From: Klebsiella variicola
Lineage (GTDB): Bacteria; Pseudomonadota; Gammaproteobacteria; Enterobacterales; Enterobacteriaceae
Direction of reading: 5' to 3'
DNA length: 64,000 bases
Assembly: GCF_000828055.2 (NCBI RefSeq)
Contig: NZ_CP010523.2
Span: 5,084,001 to 5,148,000 of the forward strand
Every line of letters begins with the position of its first letter. The first letter of the stretch is position 1. The notes under the pieces were generated by a model. The model made no database searches and was not told where the DNA came from. It was given only the letters and a program-made list of their open reading frames with translations. A program made the translations under genes and the position numbers. Below, piece by piece: positions 40,686 through 52,627 of this stretch.

Positions 40686-41999
40686 TTATTGGGCGGTTTT
40701 ATCAAACTTGCCCAGCACTTCGCGTTCATACGCCAGCGCTTTTTTGCGGTCGAACTTATGCTCCCATTTGGCGATAACCAGCACCGCCAGCGCATTGCCC
40801 ACCACGTTCAGCGCGGTACGCGCCATGTCGAGAATACGGTCGACACCGGCGATAAAGGCGAGGCCTTCCAGCGGGATCCCCACGCTACCCAGGGTTGCCA
40901 GCAGCACCACGAAGGAGACGCCCGGCACGCCAGCGATCCCTTTCGAGGTCACCATTAAGGTCAGCACCAGGGTGATCTCCTGCCAGATAGAGAGGTCGAT
41001 ACCGTACAGCTGGGCGATAAAGATCGCCGCGATGCTCTGATACAGCGTTGAACCATCGAGGTTAAAGGAATAACCGGTCGGCACCACAAAGCTGGTGATC
41101 GACGCCGGCGCGCCATAGGCTTCCATCTTCTCGATAATGCGCGGCAGCACGCTCTCCGAGCTGGCGGTGGAGTAGGCCAGAATCAGCTCATCTTTCAGGA
41201 TACGGATCAGGATCCAGATGCTCAGGCCACACAGACGCGCGACAATCCCCAGCACCACCAGCGCGAAGAACAGGATCGCGAAGTAAACCAGCAGTACCAG
41301 CTTGGCCAGCGGCCACAGCGAGGCGAAACCAAAGGTGGCGACGGTCACCGAAATCAGGGCGAACACCCCGATCGGCGCATAGCGCATCACCATGTGGGTG
41401 ACTTTAAACATGGTTTCGGAGATGGAGCGGAAGACCGTCACCAGCGGCTCACGGTGGGTCGCCGGCAGCGAGGAGAGCCCCAAACCAAACAGCACCGAGA
41501 AGAAGATAATCGGCAGCATATCGCCTTTCGCCATCGACGCCACGATGTTGGTCGGGACCAGCGACAGGATAGTGCCCATCAGGCCATGCGCATGGCTTTG
41601 CACCTCGGCAGTCGTGCTCTGATATTTCGAAATATCAACCGCCGCCAGCTGTGACATATCAATGCCGGTCCCCGGCTGAAAGACGTTGGCCAGGGTGATA
41701 CCCAGCACGATCGCCACCGTGGTGATCACTTCGAAATAGATAATGGTTTTGGCGCCGATCCGGCCTAACTGCTTGGCATCGCCCACGCCGGCAATCCCGA
41801 CCACCAGGGTCGAAATGACAATCGGGACCACGATCATTTTAATCAGATGGATAAAGATATCGCCCGCCGGCGTCAGCAAATTGCTAATCAACCAATCGCG
41901 ACTTTCGGCGTGGTAATGCAGATAACTGCCCAGAAGGATACCCAGCACCAGGGCTAGCAAGATTTGCCAGGCCAGACTGACTTTTTTCGTTTTCTTCAC
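40686..41999 (-). CDS. gltP: Glutamate/aspartate:proton symporter GltP
   Basis: A 437-residue DAACS-family transporter that imports L-glutamate and L-aspartate with protons. It has the serine-rich reentrant loop YSTASSESVLPRI and the motifs VVPTGYSFNLDGSTLY and GIAGVPGVSFVVL. The start is taken as GTG 41999 (MKKTKKVSLAWQ), with AGGAAG 6 bases upstream, which gives exactly the E. coli length; a TTG at 42014 would add five residues. In E. coli the nrf genes separate gltP from acs; here they are missing. Confidence 0.94.
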   Translation of the reverse strand: MKKTKKVSLAWQILLALVLGILLGSYLHYHAESRDWLISNLLTPAGDIFIHLIKMIVVPIVISTLVVGIAGVGDAKQLGRIGAKTIIYFEVITTVAIVLGITLANVFQPGTGIDMSQLAAVDISKYQSTTAEVQSHAHGLMGTILSLVPTNIVASMAKGDMLPIIFFSVLFGLGLSSLPATHREPLVTVFRSISETMFKVTHMVMRYAPIGVFALISVTVATFGFASLWPLAKLVLLVYFAILFFALVVLGIVARLCGLSIWILIRILKDELILAYSTASSESVLPRIIEKMEAYGAPASITSFVVPTGYSFNLDGSTLYQSIAAIFIAQLYGIDLSIWQEITLVLTLMVTSKGIAGVPGVSFVVLLATLGSVGIPLEGLAFIAGVDRILDMARTALNVVGNALAVLVIAKWEHKFDRKKALAYEREVLGKFDKTAQ

Positions 42000-42411
42000 T
42001 ACTGACTTCCTCAATGAAAGGCACCATTCCTTTTCGTCATGGTACCCACTGCAGGGGGTATGAATTGTGTTGCGTTGCTTTGTGGGGTTATTTAACGCGC
42101 AATATCAGTATCATTTGCACGGCATGCTGCGCAAGCCTTTAAGAATAGGGCTTTCTTCTGGTTTTCTGCATAAAGTCACGAATTTTCCCCAGTTACAATG
42201 CATAAGTATTTGTAATAAAAAATATTTCACACCTTCCGTTTCTATAAATTCATTTACGTAATTATTTCACTTCAAAGTTTCATTTGATGAAATTTCACTC
42301 AGTTGAATCATTGCGTGATCTGCCCCCCAATTAACAAACAAAGCTGTCAAAACCCCTACTATTAACGTTTGTTTGACATATATTTAACAAGTTCAAAGGA
42401 GAAAAAAAGCC
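42000..42411. promoter_or_regulatory. gltP/acs divergent intergenic region
   Basis: About 410 AT-rich bases with no gene. Toward acs, TTTGACATATATTTAACA near 42371-42390 includes a TTGACA-like and an AT-rich -10-like segment, and AAAGGAG precedes the ATG. The palindromic ATTTGATGAAATTTCACTC near 42280 and TGCGTGATCTG near 42312 are weak CRP-like candidates. E. coli acs is CRP- and acetate-responsive, but no exact site is proven here. Confidence 0.4.
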
Positions 42412-44370
42412 ATGAGCCAAATACACAAACACCCTATTCCCGCTAATATCGCGGAACGTTGCCTGATTAACCCGGAACAGTACAAGGCGCAGTACCAACA
42501 ATCCATAACCGACCCTGATACATTTTGGAGCGAGCAGGGCAAGATCCTTGACTGGATACGCCCCTATACCCGCGTGAAGAACACCTCTTTCGCGCCGGGT
42601 AATATTTCCATCAAATGGTATGAAGATGGCACCCTGAACCTCGCCGCCAACTGCCTCGACCGCCATCTCGCCGAGCGCGGCGATCAAACCGCCATCATCT
42701 GGGAAGGCGACGACGCCAGCCAGAGCAAGCACATCACCTACCGTGAACTGCATGCGGACGTGTGCCGCTTCGCCAATGTGCTGCTCGACCTTGGGATTAA
42801 AAAAGGCGATGTGGTCGCCATTTATATGCCGATGGTGCCGGAAGCCGCGGTGGCGATGCTGGCCTGCGCCCGCATCGGCGCCATCCACTCAGTGATTTTC
42901 GGCGGCTTCTCGCCGGAGGCGGTGGCCGGACGCATTATCGACTCCAGCTCGCGCCTGGTGATCACCGCTGACGAAGGGCTGCGCGCTGGTCGCGCCATCC
43001 CGCTGAAGAAAAACGTTGATGACGCGCTGAAAAACCCGAACGTCAACAGTATTGAGCATGTCGTGGTCCTGAAACGTACCGGCGGCAAAATCGACTGGCA
43101 GGAAGGCCGCGACCTGTGGTGGAGCGACCTGATGGCGAACGCCAGCGCCGAGCACCGGCCCGTCGAGATGAACGCCGAAGATCCGCTGTTCATCCTCTAT
43201 ACCTCTGGCTCCACCGGTAAACCGAAAGGGGTGCTGCACACCACCGGCGGCTACCTGGTCTACGCGGCCACCACCTTTAAATACGTTTTCGACTACCATC
43301 CGGGCGATATTTACTGGTGCACCGCCGATGTGGGCTGGGTCACCGGCCACAGCTATCTGCTGTATGGTCCGCTGGCCTGCGGCGCCACCACCCTGATGTT
43401 CGAAGGGGTACCGAACTGGCCAACCCCGGCGCGTATGTGCCAGGTCGTCGATAAGCATAAGGTCAGCATTCTCTATACCGCCCCGACGGCTATCCGCGCC
43501 CTGATGGCGGAAGGCGACAAAGCTATCGAAGGCACAGACCGTTCCTCGCTGCGCATTCTCGGCTCGGTCGGCGAACCGATTAACCCGGAAGCCTGGGAGT
43601 GGTACTGGAAGAAGATCGGTAACGAGAAGTGCCCGGTGATGGACACCTGGTGGCAGACCGAAACCGGCGGCTTTATGATCACCCCGCTGCCGGGCGCAAT
43701 CGAGCTGAAGGCCGGCTCCGCGACGCGTCCGTTCTTCGGCGTCCAGCCGGTGCTGGTGGATAACGAAGGCCTGCCGCTGGATGGCGCCACCGAGGGCAAT
43801 CTTGCCATCGCCGACTCCTGGCCCGGCCAGGCGCGTACCCTGTTCGGTGACCATGAGCGCTTTGAGCAAACCTACTTCTCCACCTTCAAAAATATGTACT
43901 TTAGCGGCGATGGCGCGCGTCGCGATGAAGATGGTTACTACTGGATCACTGGCCGCGTGGATGACGTGCTGAACGTCTCCGGCCACCGTCTGGGTACCGC
44001 GGAAATTGAATCCGCGCTGGTGTCGCACCCGAAAATCGCTGAAGCGGCGGTGGTGGGGATCCCGCACAACATCAAAGGCCAGGCCATCTACGCCTACGTG
44101 ACGCTCAATCACGGCGAAGAACCAACGCCGGAGCTGTATGCCGAAGTGCGTAACTGGGTGCGCAAAGAGATCGGCCCGCTGGCGACGCCGGATGTGCTGC
44201 ACTGGACCGATTCGCTACCGAAAACCCGCTCGGGCAAAATCATGCGTCGCATTCTGCGTAAGATTGCCGCGGGCGACACCAGCAACCTCGGCGATACCTC
44301 GACGCTCGCCGATCCTGGCGTCGTGGAAAAACTGCTCGAAGAGAAGCAGACCATAACGATGCCATCGTAA
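42412..44370 (+). CDS. acs: Acetyl-CoA synthetase Acs
   Basis: A 652-residue AMP-forming ligase that activates acetate to acetyl-CoA via acetyl-AMP, scavenging acetate at low concentration. The P-loop-like [11 protein letters not shown] lies near residue 265. The adenylation motifs [10 protein letters not shown] and [18 protein letters not shown] follow, and the acetylation-controlled lysine is in [11 protein letters not shown]. Length equals E. coli Acs. It is the first gene of acs-yjcH-actP. Confidence 0.97.
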   Translation: MSQIHKHPIPANIAERCLINPEQYKAQYQQSITDPDTFWSEQGKILDWIRPYTRVKNTSFAPGNISIKWYEDGTLNLAANCLDRHLAERGDQTAIIWEGDDASQSKHITYRELHADVCRFANVLLDLGIKKGDVVAIYMPMVPEAAVAMLACARIGAIHSVIFGGFSPEAVAGRIIDSSSRLVITADEGLRAGRAIPLKKNVDDALKNPNVNSIEHVVVLKRTGGKIDWQEGRDLWWSDLMANASAEHRPVEMNAEDPLFILYTSGSTGKPKGVLHTTGGYLVYAATTFKYVFDYHPGDIYWCTADVGWVTGHSYLLYGPLACGATTLMFEGVPNWPTPARMCQVVDKHKVSILYTAPTAIRALMAEGDKAIEGTDRSSLRILGSVGEPINPEAWEWYWKKIGNEKCPVMDTWWQTETGGFMITPLPGAIELKAGSATRPFFGVQPVLVDNEGLPLDGATEGNLAIADSWPGQARTLFGDHERFEQTYFSTFKNMYFSGDGARRDEDGYYWITGRVDDVLNVSGHRLGTAEIESALVSHPKIAEAAVVGIPHNIKGQAIYAYVTLNHGEEPTPELYAEVRNWVRKEIGPLATPDVLHWTDSLPKTRSGKIMRRILRKIAAGDTSNLGDTSTLADPGVVEKLLEEKQTITMPS

Positions 44371-44391
44371 GCAAGGACCGATTCCCTACAC

Positions 44392-44413
44392 CCTCTCCCC
44401 CGCCGGGGAGAGG
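44392..44413 (+). terminator. Intercistronic hairpin acs-yjcH
   Basis: Perfect 9-bp stem CCTCTCCCC/GGGGAGAGG with a CGCC loop, 21 bases after acs. It is followed by ATAAAAATAAG rather than T, so it likely acts as an mRNA 3' stabiliser or processing site. The rest of the 183-base gap shows nothing else. Confidence 0.5.
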
Positions 44414-44553
44414 ATAAAAATAAGTCCCTCCCCCAGGATTCCACTCGCAGGAACGCCGTCAGCAAACCGTATCCCGGCGCCATCGCCGGAGGGGTTGCTG
44501 TCGCCAGCGTCCGCTGAGTGGATGACGAAAGGGAGACCTCTGGAGACGCTAAG

Positions 44554-46517
<1,964 letters not shown>

Positions 46518-46526
46518 TCGTTCTCT

Positions 46527-46556
46527 CCCCTTCCCCGGCGCCGTCCGGAGAAGGGG
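46527..46556. terminator. Hairpin between actP and the fimbrial adhesin gene
   Basis: Arms CCCCTTCCCCGG and CCGGAGAAGGGG pair with one mismatch around a short loop, between converging genes. No T-run is present. Confidence 0.45.
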
Positions 46557-46571
46557 CTCACCCCCGACCTC

Positions 46572-47669
46572 TTAGTTATAGGTTAAGGTGATCACCCCGG
46601 TGGCGTTTGCCGAACCCGCGGTCACCGCGCTCCCCGTCTTGTAATAGTTAGTGGATAAGGCAAGCGTCTGCATGGCCGCGGCCCCGCCTGGGCTGTCGGG
46701 GTTGGTGAAATAGCTATAGCTGGCGTCCGCGCCGCTGTTGGTCACCGTCGTGCGGCTCGAAGTATAGAGGCTGATATCGGTATTTAACGGCAGCGCTTCG
46801 CCATTCATATTCAACTGAACCCCCACCCCGGTGGCAACATTCTCCTCTGCCGTTAAGGCTATCACCGTGTTGCCAGGGTTATCCCCACTCGCTTGCGCCG
46901 CCGCCACACGCATCGAAACGTTGGTTCCCGGCTCGCAGGCAAGGGTCAGGGACTGCCGCGCGTTCCCCACCTTCGTCGCGGTGTTGAACTCGCTGGCATT
47001 GATGCTGCCCATGGCAAAACTGAGATTATTGCTACCGACAATACACCCCATCGGGATCATCTGGATGCTGGTGGTGCCGCTGATGTGCAGCCGGGAAATG
47101 GAGAGCGTCGCCTTACTATCCTTCGCCGAAACCGTAGCCACCGGATCGCTGAACGATAATTGACTGTTGCTGGCGATAGCGCCGCCGGTGGCCACCAGCT
47201 GCAGCTGATATGCCGGGGTGTAATGGGTCGAGGCATAATAATCAAACAGGCCGGTGGGCTTACCGAGATAGTAATTCACATCGCCGATATAATGCACCTG
47301 CGAGTCGGGGCTGAAATCATCGGTATCACCGTCATATTCACCGCTGATATTGAGCCACACCTTGACGCGGAGGCCAATCCCCTGCACCGAGGTGGCATAG
47401 ATATTATCCCCTATCAGCGCCCCGGCATTGTTCGAGGACCAGGCAAACACCGCGTAGGTGCTTCCCTCGCAGTTAATCAGCTCCGTTTGCGCGCGGGTAA
47501 TTTTCCCCGAGTCATACAGCACGGTGCCCGCGGTGTAGCTCCCGGCGTTGACCAGAATCTTTTCCGGCAAGTTAGTCATCGAGACATCGCCATAGTTGGT
47601 TCCCGTGCAGGCCGCCCAGCTATAGAGGGGACACAGTACCAGCATGAACAAGAAGATCAGTTTTTTCAT
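46572..47669 (-). CDS. Fimbrial tip adhesin-like subunit
   Basis: A 365-residue exported protein. The signal peptide MKKLIFLFMLVLCPLYSWA is followed by ACTGTNYG. There is a receptor-binding-like N-terminal domain, then a C-terminal pilin-type domain with the penultimate-Tyr ending GVITLTYN, recognised by chaperones. Cysteines are spaced as in two-domain adhesins. ATG 47669 is used because upstream in-frame codons lack a signal peptide. It is the last gene of a five-gene chaperone-usher operon, the usual adhesin position. The receptor is unknown. Confidence 0.8.
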   Translation of the reverse strand: MKKLIFLFMLVLCPLYSWAACTGTNYGDVSMTNLPEKILVNAGSYTAGTVLYDSGKITRAQTELINCEGSTYAVFAWSSNNAGALIGDNIYATSVQGIGLRVKVWLNISGEYDGDTDDFSPDSQVHYIGDVNYYLGKPTGLFDYYASTHYTPAYQLQLVATGGAIASNSQLSFSDPVATVSAKDSKATLSISRLHISGTTSIQMIPMGCIVGSNNLSFAMGSINASEFNTATKVGNARQSLTLACEPGTNVSMRVAAAQASGDNPGNTVIALTAEENVATGVGVQLNMNGEALPLNTDISLYTSSRTTVTNSGADASYSYFTNPDSPGGAAAMQTLALSTNYYKTGSAVTAGSANATGVITLTYN

Positions 47670-47688
47670 ACCCATCCCTGTCGAAACG

Positions 47689-48240
47689 TTATTTGTAAGC
47701 CACATCGAACGTGGCGGTAAAGCCGACAATCCCCGGCCTTACCTGGCCATAGGGCGAAAACATGCGTGCTACCATATTGAAGATATGGACGTCGGCACGG
47801 CCACCAAAGGTATAAAGATACTGGTCGCCAGGCCCGAGGGGCTGCTGATCGGCAAGAGTGAGAAGTTGCATACCGACGCCGCTGGCCCCGTCGCTGCCTG
47901 TGCGGAAGTTTTTATAAACCGAGGTGTAAGTGTTATCGAATTTTGCTCCGCTAAATGCGATGGTTACCGCCGACGCATCGGCGGAACAACTGGAAAAGAC
48001 CAGCTTAACCGGCACGCTGGCGCCGCTCGACCCGGCATTTCCGGAGAACGTCTGCGAGGAGACGGTGCCTAAATCGATACTGTTCGACGGTTCCACGGCC
48101 ACCTCGCAGGAAGGCGCTTCGATGGTGCCCGTGACGTTAAAATTGACCGTGCTGCTGCCTTCATAAGCCAGCGCCGGAAGGGAGAGCAGCAAAAGGCTGG
48201 CCACCAGGATGCCCCTTGTGCTGCCGTCTCGCATATTCAT
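47689..48240 (-). CDS. Fimbrial minor subunit
   Basis: A 183-residue pilin-like protein with signal peptide (MNMRDGSTRGILVASLLLLS ending LPALA) and the pilin pattern STVNFNVTGTIEAPSCEV, with one paired cysteine in SSCSADAS and the terminal TATFDVAYK donor-strand motif. GGGG lies about 7 bases before ATG 48240. It sits between the usher and adhesin genes, so it probably serves as an adaptor or tip subunit. Confidence 0.82.
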   Translation of the reverse strand: MNMRDGSTRGILVASLLLLSLPALAYEGSSTVNFNVTGTIEAPSCEVAVEPSNSIDLGTVSSQTFSGNAGSSGASVPVKLVFSSCSADASAVTIAFSGAKFDNTYTSVYKNFRTGSDGASGVGMQLLTLADQQPLGPGDQYLYTFGGRADVHIFNMVARMFSPYGQVRPGIVGFTATFDVAYK

Positions 48241-48276
48241 ATCAGCCCCTTCTTCCATGTTGAAAACCTGCATCCA

Positions 48277-50856
48277 TTACCGGCATTCGGCCTGATAGAA
48301 CAGAATATCGTCGCCAAGAGCCATGCTGGAGAAGTCGTAATGAACGGTGCACTGCTCACTGCTTTTCTCCCCCCAGCGCGCTAACAGCTGGCCTTTTTTC
48401 TGCAGCCCCGTGAGATACACCTGCCCCTCATCGCCGACAATATTGCTGCGCGCCGCGCTGGCGCGATCATTATCAAGTGTCACCAGCGCGCCGAAAGGCA
48501 CAACACCGTTGCGAGTACGCAGGGTGAGCATCGCCTTATAGCCAATTCGGGTGTCATACTGCACTTTGACGATTGCATTGCGCGTTGGGACCACCGTTCT
48601 GGCGACGTTATCCACCTCGGCGCCAGCCATCTGCTGTTCATCCAGCGCCAGGCTGTTGCGATGGTAAGGGCGAACATACGGTACGACGGCATACCCGGCG
48701 GCATCCGTCGTCACGTTGGTCTGGCCCTGCACCCGCACATCGCTGACGCCGGGCGTTTCGACCAGCGCAGCACTCTCACCCAGAAAGCGCGACAGCGTGA
48801 GCCCGCCCGCGTGGGCAACCATGCCGCCGCGCAGCGAATAATTGTAGTGATTGCTGTAGTGGTCGTAGCCATAGCCGCCGGCGACATCGCCTTTTGAGCC
48901 CTGATAATTGACGCTGAGGTTGCCGGAGGTGCTCTTATCCTGGGTGTTGTAACCCTCCTGGAGGCTCCAGTTGAGAGAACGATCCTCGAACGCCGAGCCA
49001 TTGAGCCCCACGCTGTGCGTGGTGTCGTTATGCCGACCATGGTTCAAGGTGTAATTCGCCGAGAGCGTCTCGCCAAGCGGGATGCTTAGCGTCAGGGAGA
49101 CGATGGTATCGCTGGCCGGCCGGTTATTGCCGCTGTCATCGGTGCTTTGCACATTGCGGTTATAGGAATAGTTAATAAAGTAGGAGGCCCTGCCAATCGA
49201 CCCGCTATAGCCCACGCCTACCGACTCCATGCGCGAGCTGTCCCAATAGGTTTCATTGACCAGCGAAAGCGAGAGCGAACCATAGCCGAACAGCGTCTGC
49301 GACAGCGAAGCGTCAAACCGGCCTTTCGTTCTGCCGCTCTGCGTACAGCAGTCGCGCTGCGTGGAGGCGTTATCGACAAAATCCTGAAACGAATAGTATC
49401 CCGCGGTGGAGTAGCGATAGCCGGCCACGGAAAAGCTGGTGCCCGTCTGCAGAAAGCTTTTGCTGAAGCGGACGCGATACGATTGCCCCTGTTCTTTGCG
49501 GGTTGACGAGGCCGTATCGCTGGTTTTCACGTCGGCCCACGACTGAGAGCCGTCAAACGACAGCGCGCCGATGGTGCCAAGGTTAAAGCCAGCGCCTAAC
49601 AGCAGGTTGGTGTATTTATCTTCCGCCTGCTGAAAGCCGGTATAGAGAGTAAAGTTACTGGTGGCGCCATAGGCCAGGGAAGACTGAATAAAGTTGTATT
49701 CTTTATCGTCGGAGCTGCCTGAGCGCGTCCTGCCGCTGCTCAGCGCATAGTCCAGCTGGCCCTCACGCTGCAGGACCGCCAGCGAGGCAAAAGGCACCAC
49801 AAAGTTTTGCTCGCTGCCGTCAGACTCTTTAACGGTGACGTACAGATCGCCGGCGCTGCCGGTGGCATACAGATCGTTAATCTCAAAGGCGCCGGGAGCG
49901 ACGGTGGTTTTATAAATGCTGTAACCATTCTGATAAACCGAGACCTCCGCGGTGGTGCGCGCGATCCCTCGAATCGTCGGCGCGAAGCCATGCAGGCTAT
50001 CCGGCAGCATCTCTTTGTCCGAACTGAGCTGCAGGCCGGTAAAGCTCACACTGTCGAAGATGCCGGAAGAGGTATAGGTATTACCGACCACCAGTTGACT
50101 GCGCAGGGTGTGAATATCGCGGGCAAGGTACGAGTAAACCGACTCCCAGCGGCTGCTGTTGTCGCTGTGGCTATAGGTGCTGTAGTTGCGCAGACGCCAT
50201 GGCCCCAGATTCACCCCAGGCTGCAAGCTAACAAACTGGCTGTCTACGGTCGCGCCATTATGCCGCGGCGCATTGCGCTGCCCGGTGACACTATAGTTGA
50301 GAAGACCGGCGTTGATCCCCTGCTGCCACTGGCTCTCCGGTATATAGTCTCTTGGGCGATTCAGCATCGCGGCCTGCGGCACGGTAAAATCGATTCGCTG
50401 TTGGGCAAGAGACACCGAAAATGTCATCCCGGGGATCGCCGACAGCCGGGCGCAGGTTTCCCCTGCCGCGAACAGCTGGGGATAGGCGGTGGTATTAATC
50501 AACCACGAATTCAGATACTCCGCGGAAAGACAGGGAGAAGCGGTCGCGCCTGCGTCATGGCCAATTTCCTGAAAGGTCAGCGATTCTGAACTGACATACT
50601 TATCATTGATGTAAACATCCAGATGATAGGTGCCCGGCGGTACGCCATCTTGCGAAAAATAGGACAGATCCACCGAAGCCGCAGGATCCTCGGCGACTTC
50701 GAGTAAATTCGGGTTGAAATATTCACCGGCCTCAGCGCGAGAAGACAAGGTACTCAGGCACAAAACAATAGCGACGCAGATACTTTTGGTTGAAAACAGT
50801 AGCTCAACGCTACTGAATGATAGCGGTATATTTCTTCCCTGACATACCATAATCAT
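48277..50856 (-). CDS. Fimbrial outer-membrane usher
   Basis: An 859-residue PapC/FimD-type assembly platform. A signal peptide ends near SSRAEA, then EYFNPNLLE is the usual start of the mature usher. An N-terminal chaperone-binding domain with CLSAEYLNSW...C is followed by the 24-strand barrel with a plug (FAPTIRGIARTTAEVSVYQNG) and C-terminal domains with a disulfide-like cysteine pair (QCTVHY, AECR). The start overlaps the chaperone gene by 47 bases; ATG 50850 is an alternative. Confidence 0.92.
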   Translation of the reverse strand: MIMVCQGRNIPLSFSSVELLFSTKSICVAIVLCLSTLSSRAEAGEYFNPNLLEVAEDPAASVDLSYFSQDGVPPGTYHLDVYINDKYVSSESLTFQEIGHDAGATASPCLSAEYLNSWLINTTAYPQLFAAGETCARLSAIPGMTFSVSLAQQRIDFTVPQAAMLNRPRDYIPESQWQQGINAGLLNYSVTGQRNAPRHNGATVDSQFVSLQPGVNLGPWRLRNYSTYSHSDNSSRWESVYSYLARDIHTLRSQLVVGNTYTSSGIFDSVSFTGLQLSSDKEMLPDSLHGFAPTIRGIARTTAEVSVYQNGYSIYKTTVAPGAFEINDLYATGSAGDLYVTVKESDGSEQNFVVPFASLAVLQREGQLDYALSSGRTRSGSSDDKEYNFIQSSLAYGATSNFTLYTGFQQAEDKYTNLLLGAGFNLGTIGALSFDGSQSWADVKTSDTASSTRKEQGQSYRVRFSKSFLQTGTSFSVAGYRYSTAGYYSFQDFVDNASTQRDCCTQSGRTKGRFDASLSQTLFGYGSLSLSLVNETYWDSSRMESVGVGYSGSIGRASYFINYSYNRNVQSTDDSGNNRPASDTIVSLTLSIPLGETLSANYTLNHGRHNDTTHSVGLNGSAFEDRSLNWSLQEGYNTQDKSTSGNLSVNYQGSKGDVAGGYGYDHYSNHYNYSLRGGMVAHAGGLTLSRFLGESAALVETPGVSDVRVQGQTNVTTDAAGYAVVPYVRPYHRNSLALDEQQMAGAEVDNVARTVVPTRNAIVKVQYDTRIGYKAMLTLRTRNGVVPFGALVTLDNDRASAARSNIVGDEGQVYLTGLQKKGQLLARWGEKSSEQCTVHYDFSSMALGDDILFYQAECR

Positions 50857-51499
50857 TAATCACGCTCCATGTGATCTCTTTTTTCCCTGTCGCGGACAGG
50901 GTACTCTGCACGGGTATTTTTAAAGTAGAAAATGGGGCAGCAAACCATGCGCCAGAAATATTTTTTCCGTTAAGGCTAACCTGGGAAAAATTCATATACA
51001 GCGGTGAGTTATTTTTTACCGTCACCGAGTCCCCCGCTTTTCCCCACTGTAATTTTTCGGCATACGATTCCGGTGTATTGCCTTTTAACGCGGCAGGTCG
51101 ATAAATCAATTTTATTTTCGAGTTGATGGCAAACTGCACCACATTTTTATCCGGGACATATTCCGTTGCCGGGATCCCTTTGATATTGAGCCAAAACATC
51201 GACTCGCGATCGTCGGGTAATTTTTTTCCTGAGCGGACAACGCGCACGAATCCTTTCTCTCCGGCTTTGAGACGGAACAGCGGCGGCGTAATAATAAACG
51301 CGTCTTTGGCTGGCGACGCGGCATCCACCACCGAGAGCCAGGACTGGACGATATTGCTGCTCTGATCTTTATTCTCAACCGTGATGACGGCGTTGTTTTT
51401 CGCACCATCAAACACCAGACGCGTGCCGCCCACGACCACGCTGGCTTGCGCAATAGAGGAAGACAGCAAAAAACCGACCACAAAAAAAGGATATCTCAT
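50810..51499 (-). CDS. Periplasmic fimbrial chaperone
   Basis: A 229-residue PapD-like chaperone with signal peptide ending SIAQA, then SVVVGGTRLVFDGAKN, the G1-strand partner region and the conserved Arg of the pilus-binding cleft in TRLVF. NIVQSWL, TPPLFRL, RVVR and INDYGM are family landmarks. ATG 51499 gives the signal peptide. The ribosome site is weak, consistent with reduced translation compared with the major subunit. Confidence 0.9.
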   Translation of the reverse strand: MRYPFFVVGFLLSSSIAQASVVVGGTRLVFDGAKNNAVITVENKDQSSNIVQSWLSVVDAASPAKDAFIITPPLFRLKAGEKGFVRVVRSGKKLPDDRESMFWLNIKGIPATEYVPDKNVVQFAINSKIKLIYRPAALKGNTPESYAEKLQWGKAGDSVTVKNNSPLYMNFSQVSLNGKNISGAWFAAPFSTLKIPVQSTLSATGKKEITWSVINDYGMSGKKYTAIIQ

Positions 51500-51509
51500 A
51501 CGTTTAATT

Positions 51510-51537
51510 AAAGGGGAATAGCAGACGATTCCCCTTT
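51510..51537 (-). terminator. Attenuator-like hairpin between major pilin and chaperone genes
   Basis: Perfect 10-bp inverted repeat AAAGGGGAAT/ATTCCCCTTT with an 8-base loop. On the - strand the second arm ends in CCCCTTTAATTAAA, a weak T-tract. It lies just after the major subunit and before the chaperone, where partial termination would give excess pilin over assembly proteins. Confidence 0.6.
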
Positions 51538-51559
51538 CTCCATTCAACAAAACGCCGAA

Positions 51560-52099
51560 TTAATAATAAGTCACGTTATAAGTCACAGTTGTCTGAACGG
51601 TACCTTTCGTCGGATCGGTATCACCCGACTTCACCATTTTAACGGTGAATGGAATGGTTGCGGCACCGGAAGAAATATCGACATCCGAACCCTCTTCATT
51701 ATTCTTCATTACCTTACCCGCTTCGTCGAAAAGCGCCACAGCAACACCGGTTGCCGGCTCATCAGTCGCCTGGTTTTTAAAATAATCGCTGTTCGCGGTA
51801 TCGGAAACACCGCCAAAAGTGACGCGAGCGATGCTGTTGCCACCGTCTTCCGCGGTCGGGCAATCGGCTAAGCTAAAGGAGAAGTTCTTGGCAGCGCCGA
51901 AGGTATACGCTTTCAGATCTGCCACTGAGGTGGTGCCCATATCAATAGCCGTTACGCCGCCGTCAATGGTCGCCGTACAGGTCGTATCGGAAACAACACC
52001 ATTAAAAGTAATGGTGTTATCGGCCTGAGCAACGGTAGACAGCACGCTGCAGGCAGAGAAAATCAGGGCACCAGCCAGAATTTTTTTACTCATCTTCAT
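51560..52099 (-). CDS. Major fimbrial subunit (FimA/type 1-like pilin)
   Basis: A 179-residue pilin with signal peptide ending VAQA, mature start DNTITFNGVVSDTTCTATI, the disulfide pair in TTCTAT and LADCPT, and the chaperone-recognised C-terminus TVTYNVTYY with penultimate tyrosine. ATG 52099 has GGGA about 7 bases upstream. It is the first gene of the fimbrial operon. About 500 AT-rich bases lie upstream. Confidence 0.9.
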   Translation of the reverse strand: MKMSKKILAGALIFSACSVLSTVAQADNTITFNGVVSDTTCTATIDGGVTAIDMGTTSVADLKAYTFGAAKNFSFSLADCPTAEDGGNSIARVTFGGVSDTANSDYFKNQATDEPATGVAVALFDEAGKVMKNNEEGSDVDISSGAATIPFTVKMVKSGDTDPTKGTVQTTVTYNVTYY

Positions 52100-52560
52100 A
52101 TTTATTCCCATATCCATTATAAACGACAATCAGTCCGTCAATTGTTTTATGCAGATATATTAGAGAATGAATTTGCATCCGCGCGGCGTCACATACACAT
52201 TTACGTGACATATGATTTATGATAATTAATATTATACATAAATAAACGACCAGCATTTGAATCCATTCAATAATACAAGCCCGCGTAAAAAGAATAACGA
52301 ACAGAGGGTAAAAGCTCAATTATTAATGTAAAAATTGATTTTTAAACAAATCGCCTTAAAAAATGAGAAAAATAAAATGAAGTTCCTTTGAAATCATAGC
52401 GATACAAACTTATAAAATTCTTAGAGATAATAAAAAGCCTATACATCATTCGCAATATAATTAGATCACTATTGATTATGAAATATTTAGTTACAAAGAG
52501 AGGATGGTAATAAGAATTGCCTTAATCTTTTCTGATGACCAATAACCGGCATAAACAAAA
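52100..52560. promoter_or_regulatory. AT-rich region upstream of the fimbrial operon
   Basis: About 460 bases far richer in A+T than the surroundings, without a plausible gene. Fimbrial promoters are often in such H-NS-bound sequence. I looked for an invertible element (paired inverted repeats with a recombinase gene nearby) and saw neither. Confidence 0.4.
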
Positions 52561-52594
52561 AGGGGCGAAAATAGTTCACAACTATTCCGCCCCT
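52561..52594 (-). terminator. Terminator of the cidAB-like operon
   Basis: Arms AGGGGCGAAAATAGT and ACTATTCCGCCCCT pair with a small bulge around a TCACA loop. On the - strand it is followed by TTTTTGTTT, a good intrinsic terminator 33 bases after the CidB/LrgB-like gene. Confidence 0.85.
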
Positions 52595-52627
52595 CAATAT
52601 TTCATAACAACCGGTTACACGAGAACG

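Noticed and set aside
52100-52560. Invertible fimbrial phase switch
   Set aside because: No matching long inverted repeats and no recombinase gene were seen nearby.
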